A stretch of 64,000 nt of DNA from Neurospora intermedia (taxonomy: Eukaryota; Ascomycota; Sordariomycetes; Sordariales; Sordariaceae): contig BTPP01000005.1 of the NCBI GenBank assembly GCA_037102815.1, positions 3,038,001-3,102,000 on the forward strand, written 5' to 3'. Numbering within the stretch: position 1 is the first letter of the stretch; each line of letters begins with the position of its first letter. A program made the translations under genes and the position numbers. Below the pieces are notes generated by a model. That model was given only the letters and a program-made list of their open reading frames with translations, was not told the DNA's origin and searched no databases. Shown in pieces: positions 46,181 to 59,989 of the stretch.

Positions 46181-49100
46181 AACAATAATAGTATTGCCGA
46201 AGCTTCGAAGAACCTAAATTAATTTTGGCCTCTAAACTAATAAGCGCGAACTTAGAATTATTAATCAATAAACCCGTCTAAATTACTAACCCTTTAAACC
46301 TATAAAGGGGTTATAGAAATTGAAGAATATAATAGTAAAATTAAAATCCTTACTAATTGTTTCTTTTTGGAAGTAAAGGTTTTAATAAATTATTTATTAA
46401 ATTAGACTGAATTATTAAATAGTATTGACCTAATAATTATTAATAAATTAATTAGTAAGGAGGATATTTAGGACGTATTTTCCTAAATAGTGTTTAATAG
46501 AGCCCTTAGGATTAATTAATATTTAAATGAATTTCTAAAGTTATATGAGTAATTATTCCGCTAAATTATAGTACATTTAATATTCGTTAACCGCTAACTT
46601 AGATATTTCCTGTAGTAATTTAATGATACGAAAGTAATTATCCTTAAGAAATTTAGAAAGAGCGCCGCTTAATAAAAGTTAGTAAGTGTATAGAGGCTAA
46701 TATTACTATTTAGTAATATAAGAAAAATCCTTGAAATATTTGTAATTAAGAGGTTTATATAAGTAGCCGAAGAGTTTAACTTCCTACTAGAGGGTTATAT
46801 AAGTAATTGGATAGGCTAATCGATAGAATTTATAATTTAGGTAATTATTAATATAGTATATTTAGTTTAGAGATTTAGGGTTATAATATCCCTTATATCT
46901 TTAAATTTAAAAAGAGCGGTCAATAAAATTAATTATAAATAGTTTTTATATACTTTATAAGAAATATAATTCTTAATATAAATTATTCGGTAAATAACGA
47001 ATTTTATTACTAGTAGAAAAAGTTCTATCTTTTTTAATAATGAAATTTCCCGCCTCTATATAATTATTATTATAATATTATAAAGCTCCCCCCTTTCTTC
47101 TATATTATTTATTCTATTTATTACTCTATTATACTGGAAGTTAGTAATAATTTTAAATATAATTATAATTAGTTTCGCTAGCGATATTAATATTATAGTA
47201 ATAGCCTATACTACCGAAGAGAATTGCCGGATATTATAAATAGTATAGGAAGTATATTCGGAATAAATAGGGGCGAGAGGTATAGAATTCGAAGTAATTA
47301 AAATGGAATTAATATATTTTATACGGACGAGGGTACTAAGGATGGAAACTCTTTAATTTAGGAAGATAGTACTTTGACTAAAAGAATTAATATAATTCCT
47401 GAGGGTTTAATCAAATTGGAATTCAATTATAAAACTTGTATAAAAGTTGTAAAAAAGAAAATAATAAATCAAATAAATATACTTATAAAATAAGTAATAA
47501 AGCTATAGGGTTATTCCTTTATTCGGGCTAGGGAAATATATACTAAATATATTTATAGTATTATTATATATAGAGCTTTATATTCTATTAACCGATTAAA
47601 ATCTATAGAAAACTTTAAGGGATAGTAATTGGGTTGGCGAAGTACTAAATTATATATTTAAGAATTATTACTAGAGCGTATAAAGTTATATTAATACGAA
47701 ATTTGAAGATAGAAATATTTTATTTGCCATTCGACCTCTACTTTAATAAAAGATTCCGGGCCTTTGAAGAAAGGCTTATCCGGACGGATTAAACCTGGTT
47801 TATACGGGGGACTATAGCCTAAGTCTCTAATTATATTTAAATATAACGAATTAAAAGTTGGCTATCCGCTAATAAATCGATGAATAGTATAGTTAAAATT
47901 TAATAAGCTGAAATATAAGTACTAATAGAGAAATTACTAATAATAGTAATTAATCCCCCTTCGGAATTAGGGGCTTTACTACTATTATTATTATAAATCC
48001 TGGAATTAATTACCGCCGACTGAGAGGAGTAGTTAGAAAATGTAATGAATTGGAAATAAGTATTATACTATAATTATTACCCAGCGGCAGCGGTAGTAAA
48101 GTTAAAGCGGCGGTATAAATTTACTATAGCTACCTTTACTATTAAATTTAATGGAAAGGCTATTTAATAGTATATAGTTAATATAAGAAAAAAGAAGGGA
48201 AAATATTAATAATTAGAAGAAAATGAAAAGAATTATATTTATTAATTAAAATAAAGACATCCTTTTTTAGTTAAATTAGGATGGAGATTATTAGTCTCCG
48301 GGCTTTCTTTTACCGGAGGAAAGTACTAAATATCCTAATTCCTATTTATACTTATAAATTCGAGGAAGAAACCTTCGTTTATATTATTCTAAATTACTTT
48401 AATACAGATACTGATTTCTAATGGGATATAAAAGCCTAACTATTAATTAAAGGAGCATTTTAAAAATACTTAAATATTAGAGTTGAAGCCGAAAGATTTC
48501 TATTTTAGGTATTAAAATTAGGGAGGCTAATAGAATACCGTTTAGTAATCGAATTAGAGGAGGAGTAATATGAAGGAATTATAAAATATTCCTAAGAAGA
48601 AGATAGAATATTAATAATATTAGAATAATAAGAATAGGAATGGGGAGAACATAATTGGATTAGTTATAGGAGTTATTTAAATTATAATTATAATAAGAAC
48701 CGAGAAATACTATTTAATAAACGTCTAATTATATTTTAAGAATTATTCGAATAGTTCTATTATACGAATCTAATTTTTACTAACTTTATAGCGCTATTGA
48801 ATCTAATTACTATTAATATTAGGGTAGTCAGGAGTATTAACGGCTATAGGGCTACTAGGAATAGAACTACTATTATTAAAACCGAAGACTATGTAAGTAA
48901 AAGTAATGAAACTATTACCGCCCAATATAATACGAATAAGAGTAGTAATATTACTATTAGAATTGGACGTAATCCGAGTTAGATTTAGATTATTACTATT
49001 CAAGAGGGAGGGGATATAATTATAATAAATATCCCTTATAATCAACTTATAGTAGTCTTTCTCTTAAGATTCGGTGGTATTATAATTTATAGTATAAGGA

Positions 49101-49258
49101 AGGCGATTAATATTAGTAGGTAGGCTATTTTATTCTAAATATTTACGTATATAATTAGAAAAGTTATTAATAATACGAATAAAATTATTTAACTTACAAT
49201 TATACCCCTTTTAATTATTTAATACTATAGTAATAACTACTACTTAAATAGTATTATA
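46180..49258 (+). mobile_element. LINE-E: internal fragment of a Tad1-like LINE
   Basis: Co-linear with LINE-A from about 22,025 to 25,100 (shared start AAGCTTCGAAGAACCTAAATTAATTTT with dissimilar flanks), so it lacks ORF1, the endonuclease and the 3' end. Its 3' side ends abruptly at the 3' tail of LINE-D at 49,259. RT blocks are readable at 46,890-46,960 (SLNLKRAVNKINYK) and about 47,180-47,200 (ISFASDINIIVIA, the FADD region). Confidence 0.75.
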
Positions 49259-50929
49259 TTATTATTATTATAAGTCTTATACACGCTAACTATATATATA
49301 GTCCGCCCAGTGGGCATACGGTGCTGCTTCGTTCGTAGTCGGTAGGAAAAACCGTACTGTAATAACCGGATGAAAACCCTCCGCTTTGCTATCGCAACAG
49401 TACTGTATCGGTTCCGTGCCGTCCCGTTTTCCTTCCTCTCGGTATAACTTTACCGCTATAACCGAGGCTATAAACTTATATTATATACGTGGCCGTCCTG
49501 GCCCCGGCCTATTACCGCCCCGTCCCCGTCCTTTTTATTATAATTTCCCTACGGTCGGTAGCCTTTTATCCTATCTTTCTTCAATTATATTATTCCGGGT
49601 CGCCTAAATTTCCTATAAAGGAAACTTCGACCCGCCTTCCTCCTTCCTTCCCTTCTTTCTTCTTTATACTATACTACTATATTCGCTACATTATATTTAT
49701 TCTACTACCAAATCTACCGCTACCTTATAACTATATTTAACCCGCTTTAATATTATTAATACTTCGCTATACCTTATAAGAAACCCCCTAGCGCCGTTAA
49801 AAAGACGCCTACCTCTAAAGTAGCAAAGGTTATAACCCTCCTTAACAATTTAGAGGGTAGTACTACTTTAAATGTTATAATATTCAATATTGGCCTTGGT
49901 AGTTCGTTGTAGGGCGACGCCCCCGTTAAATTAATTATTTTCGAGAAGGTCCGGAAGTATTTATTAAAAGAGATATTAAAAAAGAAAGGCGCTATTATAG
50001 AATATTTCCGGCCTTTTAAAAATTATAAATAGTATAAGGTTTATACCTATAATTTCTAACGCACCCTCCTTTTAATTTATTAGGATTTAACTACCTTTAA
50101 AGTTATTTTTAATTAAACTTAATACCTCTAGGATCCTTATAAATCTCCGTTTCGTCGCTATAGCATTTTCGTTTCCAATTTATAAAATAGTCCGTCCCTA
50201 TATTCCTTACTACAAGTACTAAATATAAAAGAGGACCGAAGAGTACTTAGAGGGCGAATTTACTCCCCTAGTATATACCTTCGTTGAAATTACTATACCT
50301 CTATACAATTATAATATTACTAAGAATAATTTTAAAAATCTCGTTAGTAAAGTAAAAGTTACGAACGCTACATAGATTATAGCGGATCGTATTAGCGCCG
50401 AACTTTCTTCTATCGGCGATTTTTTAGCCTCGAATTCGATAACTATAATTAAATCCCTTATTAAGAAGAGAAAATTCGCTTATATTACTATCGACTCCTC
50501 TATAAATCTTACTATACTCCGTAATAATATTACTATAATTCGTCTTTATATTATAAAGGTCGAGGATACTATCCGCCTTCTTTCCGAAAAAATTAATATA
50601 ATTACTATTAATATCGTACGTATCGGCGAAGGTTTAATAGCGGTCCGCGCTCGGTAAAATAGCTTTAATAACTATCTTTCCTCTATAAATACCATATATT
50701 ATCTCTATATCGACTCTTCAACTAACCCTCCTAGTATAATTTATTAGTATTAAATAGACTATTCGTAATATTTATATTTATTTTATAAATATAAATCCAG
50801 TCGATAAATCTTCTTCTATTCGACTTTACTATAATATAAAGATAGTACTTACTAATATTATTATTAAGGATTTTAATAAAGATAATAATAGAGGTTCCAT
50901 ACCGCTCTCTACCTAAAAACTGCTTTGAA

Positions 50930-52680
50930 ACCGGAAACGCCGATTTCTGGTCGAGGAGTGCTCCAAAACGAAAACTGATAACGGCAATCGATTCAGGAGG
51001 GTCGTTTACGTCCCTTACAATATCCTACGACGAGCGTAGCGATGGCGTTGTATTGTTATTGCCGATGGCTATCGATAGCGGTATTCGTAGATTCGAAAAT
51101 AGTGTCTATAACCTACTCGCGGAAATCTCAATATATAATAATCTTAAAGCTATACTTACTACGAAGACTTTAGATAAAATAGAGGAAGATAATAAAATAA
51201 TTAAAGAAATTTATTGCTAAAGCGAATAAGTTTGTAAATTATAATACTATTTTAATTAAGGACCATCGTTAGGTTTAGAAATTACTTTTCGAATTCGCGA
51301 AGGTACGTATTAGAAAAAATAGGTCTATACGACCTGAAGTTAGTAAGGTTAAAACCGATTAGTTTATTACTAAAAAGGATTTTAATGATTTAAAGAAGGA
51401 TATTCTAAAGGAAATTAAAAAAGGCGCCTAAGAGGTACCGAAATATTAAACCAATATTATAGTAAAAGTTAGCCCGAGTAAAATTAGTATTACTTTTTAA
51501 TAATTATTTATTATTATTAAGAAGTTTATTCCCCCTAATTTCGAATAATAATTTACTATTAAGGGAGTGACAATTGCTGTTGAATTTATAAACCGTTCGA
51601 ATGAAAATATAAAAACGACCTTAGCTATATACCTAAGTAAGAAGAATACCGGCCTAATAATTCGATTGGTTATTAGAATATTAATAATTAGAAATTATAT
51701 AATTATATTCGACGAATTTATATATAATTAATATTAATATAATTAAATATAAGTTAAAGAAGTTTTTAGCCCTAATACTTTCGTTACTATAAGTATTATA
51801 GGCGTTCTAATTCGGAGCGTACCCTAGAATAGTATTAATAATTATACTACGGCGGAAGTTATATTAAATATAGTAAAGGAAAAAAACCCGGAGGTATTTA
51901 TTATTAGAATTTAATTATAGAAAAGAAGGGACGGAGAGAATAGAGGCTTATTTCTAATAGAGGTTGTTATTACGTTAGCGGTATACTTCCTTTAGAATAA
52001 CCTTTTCCTTTAGGATAGTAGTGTATACCTATACGAATTATTCTAAATTTTAAATAATATTTGATAATATTTTAAATATTAGGGAATTGGATATACGGCG
52101 AAATTCTACCGTTAAGAAAATATCTACGCCCGCTATAGCGAAATTGAATATAAAGGAGATCGCTTTAGTAAAGTAAATTGTCCGTTTAATAATAATAAAT
52201 TATTCGTTTATTATAAACTATATAGGAAGAAGAACTACTATATATATAATTGTAAAGAGTATCCTATTTTTTGGAAGGTAATTACAAAGGTATTTATTAT
52301 ATACGCCGAAAGGTTATAGGTATTCGCCCCTTATAAGAACCTAACTGGAAAGGTATTAGAATTAATAATAAAAATTATAAATAAAAGTATCCTCCCGGAC
52401 GCCCCCCTTAATTCCCGTATTATTATTACCTTGGAAAAATATATTAGAAGAACTATAAAGAAAAGACGGCCGAAGAAGATCGTCGGCCCGTCCTCCCGAT
52501 TGAAGCCGTTAAACCTATAGGGTTTAATAAATATATATTATTTATACTTATAGAATATAAGGGGGAATTAATTATATAACGGTAATAGTATTTATACGAT
52601 TATAGTCCCCTCTAAGGAAGTAATACTTTTATTCTCCGTCGAAGGACTAAAAGGAACCCTATTTTGAGATAATTAATAAT
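50930..52680 (+). pseudogene. LINE-B ORF1 (Gag-like)
   Basis: Homolog of LINE-A ORF1 (19,250-20,960), starting in the preserved region with RSAPKRKLITAIDSGGSF and losing its frame after about 51,200. The zinc-knuckle region lies near 52,090-52,270 with Cys codons changed. RIP differs from LINE-A site by site, for example C-to-T at positions LINE-A retains. Confidence 0.65.
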
Positions 52681-55600
52681 TTAATTAAAAATACTCTATT
52701 AGAACGTAGGAAAATCGTACGAGAGAGGGAAACTTCTATTCGAATAAGAGGAGACTTATAAAATTATAATGATTTAAAAGTTAGGTAAAAGTTTGAATAA
52801 AAATATTTACCGTCCTAAAGGCGGAAGATATTTCGGGGTTAATTATATAGAGAAGGGAAGGGTAATACTATATATAAATAAGAAATAGAATTCAAAGGAC
52901 CTAAATTTTTAGGCCGGAAAAGATTAAATTATAATAATATTTAAAAACCTAAGGGATTTAACGACCGTTTTTTCCATTTATTTTCCTATTTTTATATAAG
53001 GAATATTAGAATATTAGTAAAGGTCGCCGCACTTTGAATTTATTGAAGTTGGACCTTTAGCGGGAAACCTAATTGTAATCGGGGATTATAATTTCTACTA
53101 TCCTAATTAGAATTTAAAAAATAGGATTAGCTTAAAGGCCGTTCGCCTCCTTATATAGGTATAACGTTAGAGATTTAGTCTATTTACCCCCTATAGTAAA
53201 CCAATAAGGTTTAAAAATATAATATAAAGAAAGAAAGATAGGATAATTAATTATATATAGCTATTACCTAGGGTTAAGGCCGAATATTAGGGAGTATGGA
53301 AATACGAATAAACCGGCTCGGACTACTACCCTTAGGAAATTTAAATTTAAATAAGAAAAAAAATAAAAAAGTAGAAGAAGAAGGAGGATATAATTAGAGT
53401 CTTATAAATATAGTAAAAGTAAAGGAGGCGTTAGAAAAACGGATATTAGTCTTAGAAAGGATCGATATAATAGAATATTTTAAATTCGCTTTTCGCAAAT
53501 TCGATAGGGAATTTATAAGTATTATAGAGGAATTCGTTTTATATTAGAAGAAAGGTCGAAAGAAGAGAGTAAATTAATAAATATTAAAATATAAAATAAT
53601 AATAAAAGAAGTACGGAGGATATATTAGGAGTAATTTAAATACTAAATAGTATTAAATTAGAAGGGTTTTATCGAAGCTATAATAAAAAAGAAAAAAATA
53701 ATTATAAAAATTTAGTAGGCTATATAGTACAATAGCGTTACTAAAGTTTTAAAGAATCTAAATTAATTTCAACCCTTAGAATAATAAGTTTAAACCCGAA
53801 ATTACTAATTAATAAACCCGCCTAAACTATTAACCCTTCGAACCTATAAAAGAGTAATAAAATTCGGAAATTATAGTAGTAAGGCTAAAATTTTTACTAA
53901 TCGTTTCTTCCCGAAGGTAAAAGTCCTAATGGATTACCTACTAAATTAAATTAAATTATTAAATAGTACTAAATTAATAATTATTAATAAGTTAATCGAC
54001 GAAGAGGATATTTAAAATATATTTTCCTAAATAATATTTTATAAGGCCCTTAGGATTGACTAATATTTAAACAGGCTTTTAAAATTATATAAATAATTAT
54101 TCTAATAAACTTTAGTATATTTAATATTTATTAATTTCCGGTTCGGACATTTCCTATAACGGTTTAAAAATATAAAAGTAATTATCTTTAAAAAATTTAG
54201 GAAGAGTACTATTTAATAGAGGTTAATAAGCGTATAGAGGTTAATATTGCTATTTAATAATATAAAAAAGATTTTTAAAGCGTTCCTAATTAAGACGTTT
54301 ATATAGGTAGCCGAAGAATTCAATTTCCTATTAGAGGGTTAGATAGGTAATTAAGTAGATTATTTAATAGAATTTGCAATTTGGGTAGTTATTAATGCGG
54401 TATATATAATTTAAAAGTTCGGGGTTGTAATATCCCTTATACTCCTAAATTTAAAAGGAGTATTTAATAGAATTAATTATAAGTAGCTTCTATATACCCT
54501 ATAGGAAATATAATTCCTAATATAAATTATTCGGTAAGTAATAAATTTTATTGCTAGAAGAAGAGGCTCTCTCTTTTTTAATAATAAAACTTCCCGCCCC
54601 TATATAATTATTATTAGAATACTATAAAGCTCCCGCCTCTCTCCAATTTTATTTATTCTCTTTATTACTTTACTATACTATAAATTGGTTATAATCCTAA
54701 ATATAATTATAATTAGCTTCGCGAACGATATTAATATTATAGTAATAGTTTATATTACCGAAGGAAATTACTGGACGCTATAAGTAATATAGGAGGTATA
54801 TTCGGAATAAGTAGGGGTAAGAAGTATAGAATTTGAAGTAATTAAGATGGAATTAATATACTTTATATAAATAAGGGTATTAAGGACGGAAACTCTCTAA
54901 TTCGAAGAAATAGTATTTTAATTAATAGAATTAATATAATTCCTAAGGGTTTAGTTGGACTATATATTCAATTATAGGGCTTATACGGAAGTAGTAAAAA
55001 AGAAAATAATAATACAAACGAATATACTTATAAAATTAATAATGAAGATATAAGGTTATTCTTTTATTCGGATAAGGGAAATATATATTAAATATATTTA
55101 TAATACTATTATATATAGAACTTTAGTATTCTACTAGCCGATTAAAATTTATAAAAAATTTCGGAGGATAGTAATTAGGTTAGCGAAATATTAGACTAAA
55201 TATTTAAGAATTATTATTAGGGTGTATAAAGTTATACTAGTATAAAATTTAAAAATAGAAACCTTTTATTTATTATTCGACTTCTATTTTAATAAAAGGG
55301 TCCGGGTCTTTAAAGAAAGGCTCGTCCGGATAGACTAAGCTTAGTTTGTCCGGAGGATTGTAATTTAGATTTCTAATTATATTTAAATATAACGAACTAG
55401 AGGTTGGCTACCCGCTAATAAATTGAAAAATAGTATAACTAAAATTCAATAGGCTAAAATATAGGTATTAATAGAAAAGTTACTAGTAATAGTAGTTAAC
55501 CCCCCTTCGGAGTTAGGGATTTAATTATTACTACTATTGTAAATTCTAAAAGTTAATAACCGCTAATAGAAAGGAATAGTTAGAGGATATAACGAATTAG

Positions 55601-57000
55601 GAATAGGTATTACATTATAATTACTACTTAGCGGCGGCGGTAGTAAAATTAGGGCGATAATATAAATTTACTATTACCAATTTTACCCCTAAATTTAATA
55701 GAAAAGTTATCTAACGATATATAGTTAATATAAAAAAGAAGAAGGAAAGGCAATAATAATTAAAAAAAACCGAAGAAGAGCCGTACTTATTAATTAAAGT
55801 AAAAAGTTCCTTCTTAATCTAAATTAGAATAGAAATTATTAGCCTCCGGGCCTTCTTCTACTAGAAGAAAGTACTGGACGTCCTAATTTTTATTTACGCT
55901 TATAAGTTGAAAAAAGAAATATTCGCCTATATTATCCTAAATTGCCTTAATACGGATACTAACTTTTAATTAAATTTGAAAATTTAATTATTAACGAGGG
56001 AAGAATTCTAAGAATATTTAAACGACGGAATTAAAGCTGAAAGGATTCTATTATAAGTGTTAAAGTTAGGGAAGTTAGGAGAATATTATCTTATAATCGA
56101 ATTAAGGGAGGAGTAATATAAAGAAATTATAAGGTATTTTTAAAAGGAAAGTAGAATATTAATAATATTAGAATAATAGGATAGAAATAGGGAAGAAATA
56201 TTCATATTAACTATAGAAGTTATTTAAATTATAGTTATAGTAAGAACCGAAAAATACTATTTTACGAACGTTTAATTGTATTTAAGAAGCTATTTAAATA
56301 ATTCTATTATATAAGCCTAGTTTATAGTAACCTTATAGCGCTATTAGACCTAATTATTATTTATAAAGGGGCAATTAGGAGTATTAACGGCTATAGGATT
56401 GTTAGGAATAGAATTATTACTACTATTAAAACTAGAAATTATATAAGTAAGAATAGTAAAGTTGCTACCGCCGGATATAATATACGTAAGAATAATAGCG
56501 CTACCGTTAAAACCGGACGCAATCCAAACCGGGTTTATAGTACTACTATTAAATAGGGGAAAAATATAACTATAACGAACGTCCTTCGTATTTAATTTAT
56601 AATAACCCTTCTACTACTATTTAATAATACTATAGCCTAAGGTGCGAAGAAGATATTTATAGTCGGTAAATAGGTTATTTCGCCCTAAACGAATATATAT
56701 ACAATTAATAAAGTTATTAATAGTATAAATAAAGGCATTTGGGTTGTAATTAAACCTATCCTAATTACTTAATACTATAGTAACGGCTATTATTTAATAA
56801 CGTTATAAACGTTGTAAAAACTAATAAGGATGTTTAATATATATATTTTGTAAGTAAAATCGTAAGTAGCGTTCTAAGTACTATTAATTAAAAATATAGA
56901 AGTTAAATAATAGAAAAGGAGAATAAAAAATAAGGAATTTACTAATAGATAAAATAAAATAGATTTTTCTAGCGACGACCTTATTAAAGGCGTTAGGGGA
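52680..57000 (+). pseudogene. LINE-B ORF2: endonuclease and reverse transcriptase
   Basis: Homolog of LINE-A ORF2. Endonuclease end near 53,300-53,330 (TGSDYYP). RT near 54,440-54,480 (LLNLKGVFNRINYK), 54,640 (LSPILFILF) and about 54,710-54,740 (ISFANDINIIVIV, FADD region with one Asp kept). C-terminal linker near 55,260-55,400 (LFDFYFNKRVRVFKERLVR). It has stops at Gln and Trp codons throughout, so it is inactive. Confidence 0.75.
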
Positions 57001-57999
57001 GTTAAATTTATTACTAAAACGTAGGACGGAAGTAAGATTTAAAATATAATAAAAGTAAAAAATCTTACGAATAATACTACTTAGGTTAATATAAGGATTA
57101 AGGAAGGAGGAAAGGAAATTATATTGGTTTTGAGGGGGGTAATTATTAAAGAAATTATAGAGAGTACGAACGAAGAATATAAATTCTAAAAGTACGACCG
57201 TAAGGGACGTAAGGCTTGGGGACGAATTAAAGGAAGGACCCTTTATATTGGAAGTTAAATCGATAAGGTTGGGATAATAATAGCCGGAGGAAGTTATTTT
57301 ATTAGAGGTTATAATAGGGAAGAAGAAAGAGAAGGGTTAGGAGGGGGTACTATATAAGGGATTATATAAATAAGGGAAAGGGTTTTTATATTAATATAAA
57401 TAGGGGTAGAACTGTAGGGTAGGAGAATAAATAATAGGGTAAAAATATTTATAAATAGGGGAAGGAGGCGGAAAAGTAGGGTAGTAAACGGAAGGATAAG
57501 ATAGGAAAGCGGGGAGAAAGCAGAGGAAAGAGCAATAGAGAGTAAAATAGAAAGGCGGCGAAGGAAGTAGCGTACTAGGTCTAATCCTATTCCTATTATC
57601 CTTATTATTTTAATATTAAAATAACGCAGCGGTAGGAGAAACGAAATTATATTCGCTATAGCGGTAGGTAATAACCATTATAGTTATAAATAAAGTAGGA
57701 GCGGCGTAGTAAACTATAGCCGAAATAGAGCTAGAAGTTTTTATCCGGAGGCGCTTAACGCCTTACGGTTTTCCCCTCCGGAGAACTAGAGAAGGACCCC
57801 ATGCTAATAAGGTACTATAATTTATAGTATAGGGAATAAGAATATTAATTTAATATTAGAGGTTCCGACCTAAAGGATAACTATAGTCCGGAAAATACTA
57901 GTACTCCTAATAGCGCCGATACAGTATTGAATAATAGTAATATAGAATACTTAGTACCCCGACCCCCCTAATTTAATTATAATTTAATTTTCTTCCGGG

Positions 58000-59985
58000 G
58001 TCGCTTTCGATATATCTAATATACGTCTAATCGGCTTTTCTTTAGTTCCGCTACAATTCTATTTCAATTAAATAACTACTAGTTATAGCCGGGTCCTTTA
58101 TATATATAATTAATTATATTAGTCTATACCTCCGAATACTTTTTCTATTTCCTTTACCTTTTAATTTTAATTACTAATTCGTATTTTTATAGTCTCTCAA
58201 ATTATAAGGCCTATTGTAGGATTTGTTCTATATTTATTTCGAATTTATTATAGAATTCTTTTTTATTTATTAATTATATAAGTATATTCTTACCCTATAG
58301 TTAAATCTATTTTATTTTCTAGTATTCTAGTACTAAATATTCGAACGTTTCCTTCCCTACGCTATATTAGTAATGTAGTATTATTACTTCTAGTACTTTC
58401 TTTGTAAAGAGGAATATGTATAGGCCTATCTTCCCAATCCTTATTCCTATTAATAGGGAATTTATAACCTTTAATAAGTAATATAGCAAGGGATTTTCAT
58501 CCGTACTAGGCTATATATAATATTATAGCGTAGTTTTATCGAATTATATATGTACTTTCGCGACGCTAAAGCGCTTCTTCTTTTTTATAACTTCGGCTAC
58601 TCTTATATATTATTTTACAATCTATTTCCTTCTCGTTGCCTCTTCCAATTACTTCTCCTTCTCCTTCTCCTTTAATATAAGTTTTTTCGCCTCCCCTTAT
58701 AACGCCGGAATATCTTTAAATAGCGCTTACTATATAGTTTACTTAACTTTTACTTTACTACTAATTAGTATTAGGTTTAATAAGCGTTGTACCCTTTACT
58801 CTCGGATTTTAACTACTACTTATATTAGTATACCCCGTATAAAGGCTGTAACCGGAGAGCGGGCCAACTGTTCTTTGAATGCTCGGACCTTTTTATTAAA
58901 GTAAAGGTCGAAAAGAGGGTAGAAAGTCTCTATTTCGAAGTTAAATATTAATATTACTTTATATATACTAGATATTACCTATAAATAATTATGTTAAATT
59001 ACAGTTAGGCTTCGCGCTAATCTATATAATTCTCCTATTAGCTCTATCGGAATATCATAAGCCAATATACTATAGGTTACTACTACCTAAATTACTTTAA
59101 TATAAACTTCCCATACGCGTACGAAACTATACCCTTACATCTTCGCTACAATTTGTACTAGGACGTATATTTATATTAATATCTTCTTCTTTACCGCTTA
59201 AAGGTATATTCTATAAGTAAATTTATAATTAAATTATATACTTAAGAATTATACCGATTCCGTAGGTACCAATTAGTAGCCTCCTAAATTAACCGTCACT
59301 TACTTAGGTTATTACATCCATATAAAATAAATAAACTCCAACTTTACTACTTCGAATTCTATTCCTCTTTCTATCGCCTATTTATGGTAAATCCTTTATA
59401 TAACCGCGAATTTTTCGCAATTCTCCCTTATCAACTTTAAGAAGGCTAAAATATTAATATTATTAGTATATCCTACTATAATAGTACCTTTAAGCCTTTT
59501 TAGTACTTCGTATAGTATTATAATAAAGAGGAGGAATAAAATTAAGGAGAGGGGGGAGCCTTATAATACCCCTACAACTATATAGAACTCCCTTAATATT
59601 ACCCTATCGAAGTAGAAGCTACCTATTCTATCTAATAAAAAGTTTACTATCTAATATAAAAGCTATATCGATAATCCTTTGTCCTAGAATATATATAAGA
59701 ACTATCTATAATCCACCTAGTTAAACGCCCCTTTAAAGTCGAAGAAGAGTAGTAATATAACCGCCCTTAATTCCTATACTATATATACCATTTCCGTTAC
59801 AACCCTTATTATAAATTTAATTAATCTTCCTTTCCAATTCCCTATCTAGCCTTCGGGTAGGAGCCTATACTCTTCCGCCGCGAATACAATCCGTTCTACA
59901 ATTCGCAAGGACGGCATAGGTAGCTTCCCGGCGGTCCTAGCTCGGGGCTAGTATATCTTCGATAATAATCGGTACGGATCGTAGG
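58000..59985 (-). pseudogene. LINE-D reverse transcriptase and C-terminal part
   Basis: From 59,985 downward: PMPSLRIVERIVFAAEEYRL, then GRLIKFIIRVVTEMVYIV, LLLFFDFKGAFNxVDYR (GAFDRV block), GSPLSLILFLLFIIIL near 59,540 and YTNNINILAFLKL near 59,450 (YADD with D to N). The post-RT linker near 58,900-58,970 reads NFEIETFYPLFDLYFNKKVR, as in LINE-A. The rest to about 58,000 is too broken to align by eye. Confidence 0.72.
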
Positions 59986-59989
59986 GCGT

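Larger units (their letters stand above)
50899..57851 (+). mobile_element. LINE-B: full-length Tad1-like LINE in LINE-D
   Basis: Co-linear with LINE-A from AAAAACTGCTTTGAAACCGG (50,919) to GGAATAAGAATATT at the 3' tail. Target duplication AATAATAGAGGTTCC (50,884-50,898) and AATATTAGAGGTTCC (57,852-57,866), 14 of 15 bases. As in LINE-A, the first 200 bp are less damaged. It is the youngest element of the right-hand nest. Confidence 0.82.

Noticed and set aside
49259-50898. Separate plus-strand retroelement 5' end, since a plus-strand reading has few stops
   Set aside because: The 3'-end motif shared with LINE-A and LINE-C, the purine-rich minus strand and the continuity with 57,852 after LINE-B fit a minus-strand LINE-D 3' region better.
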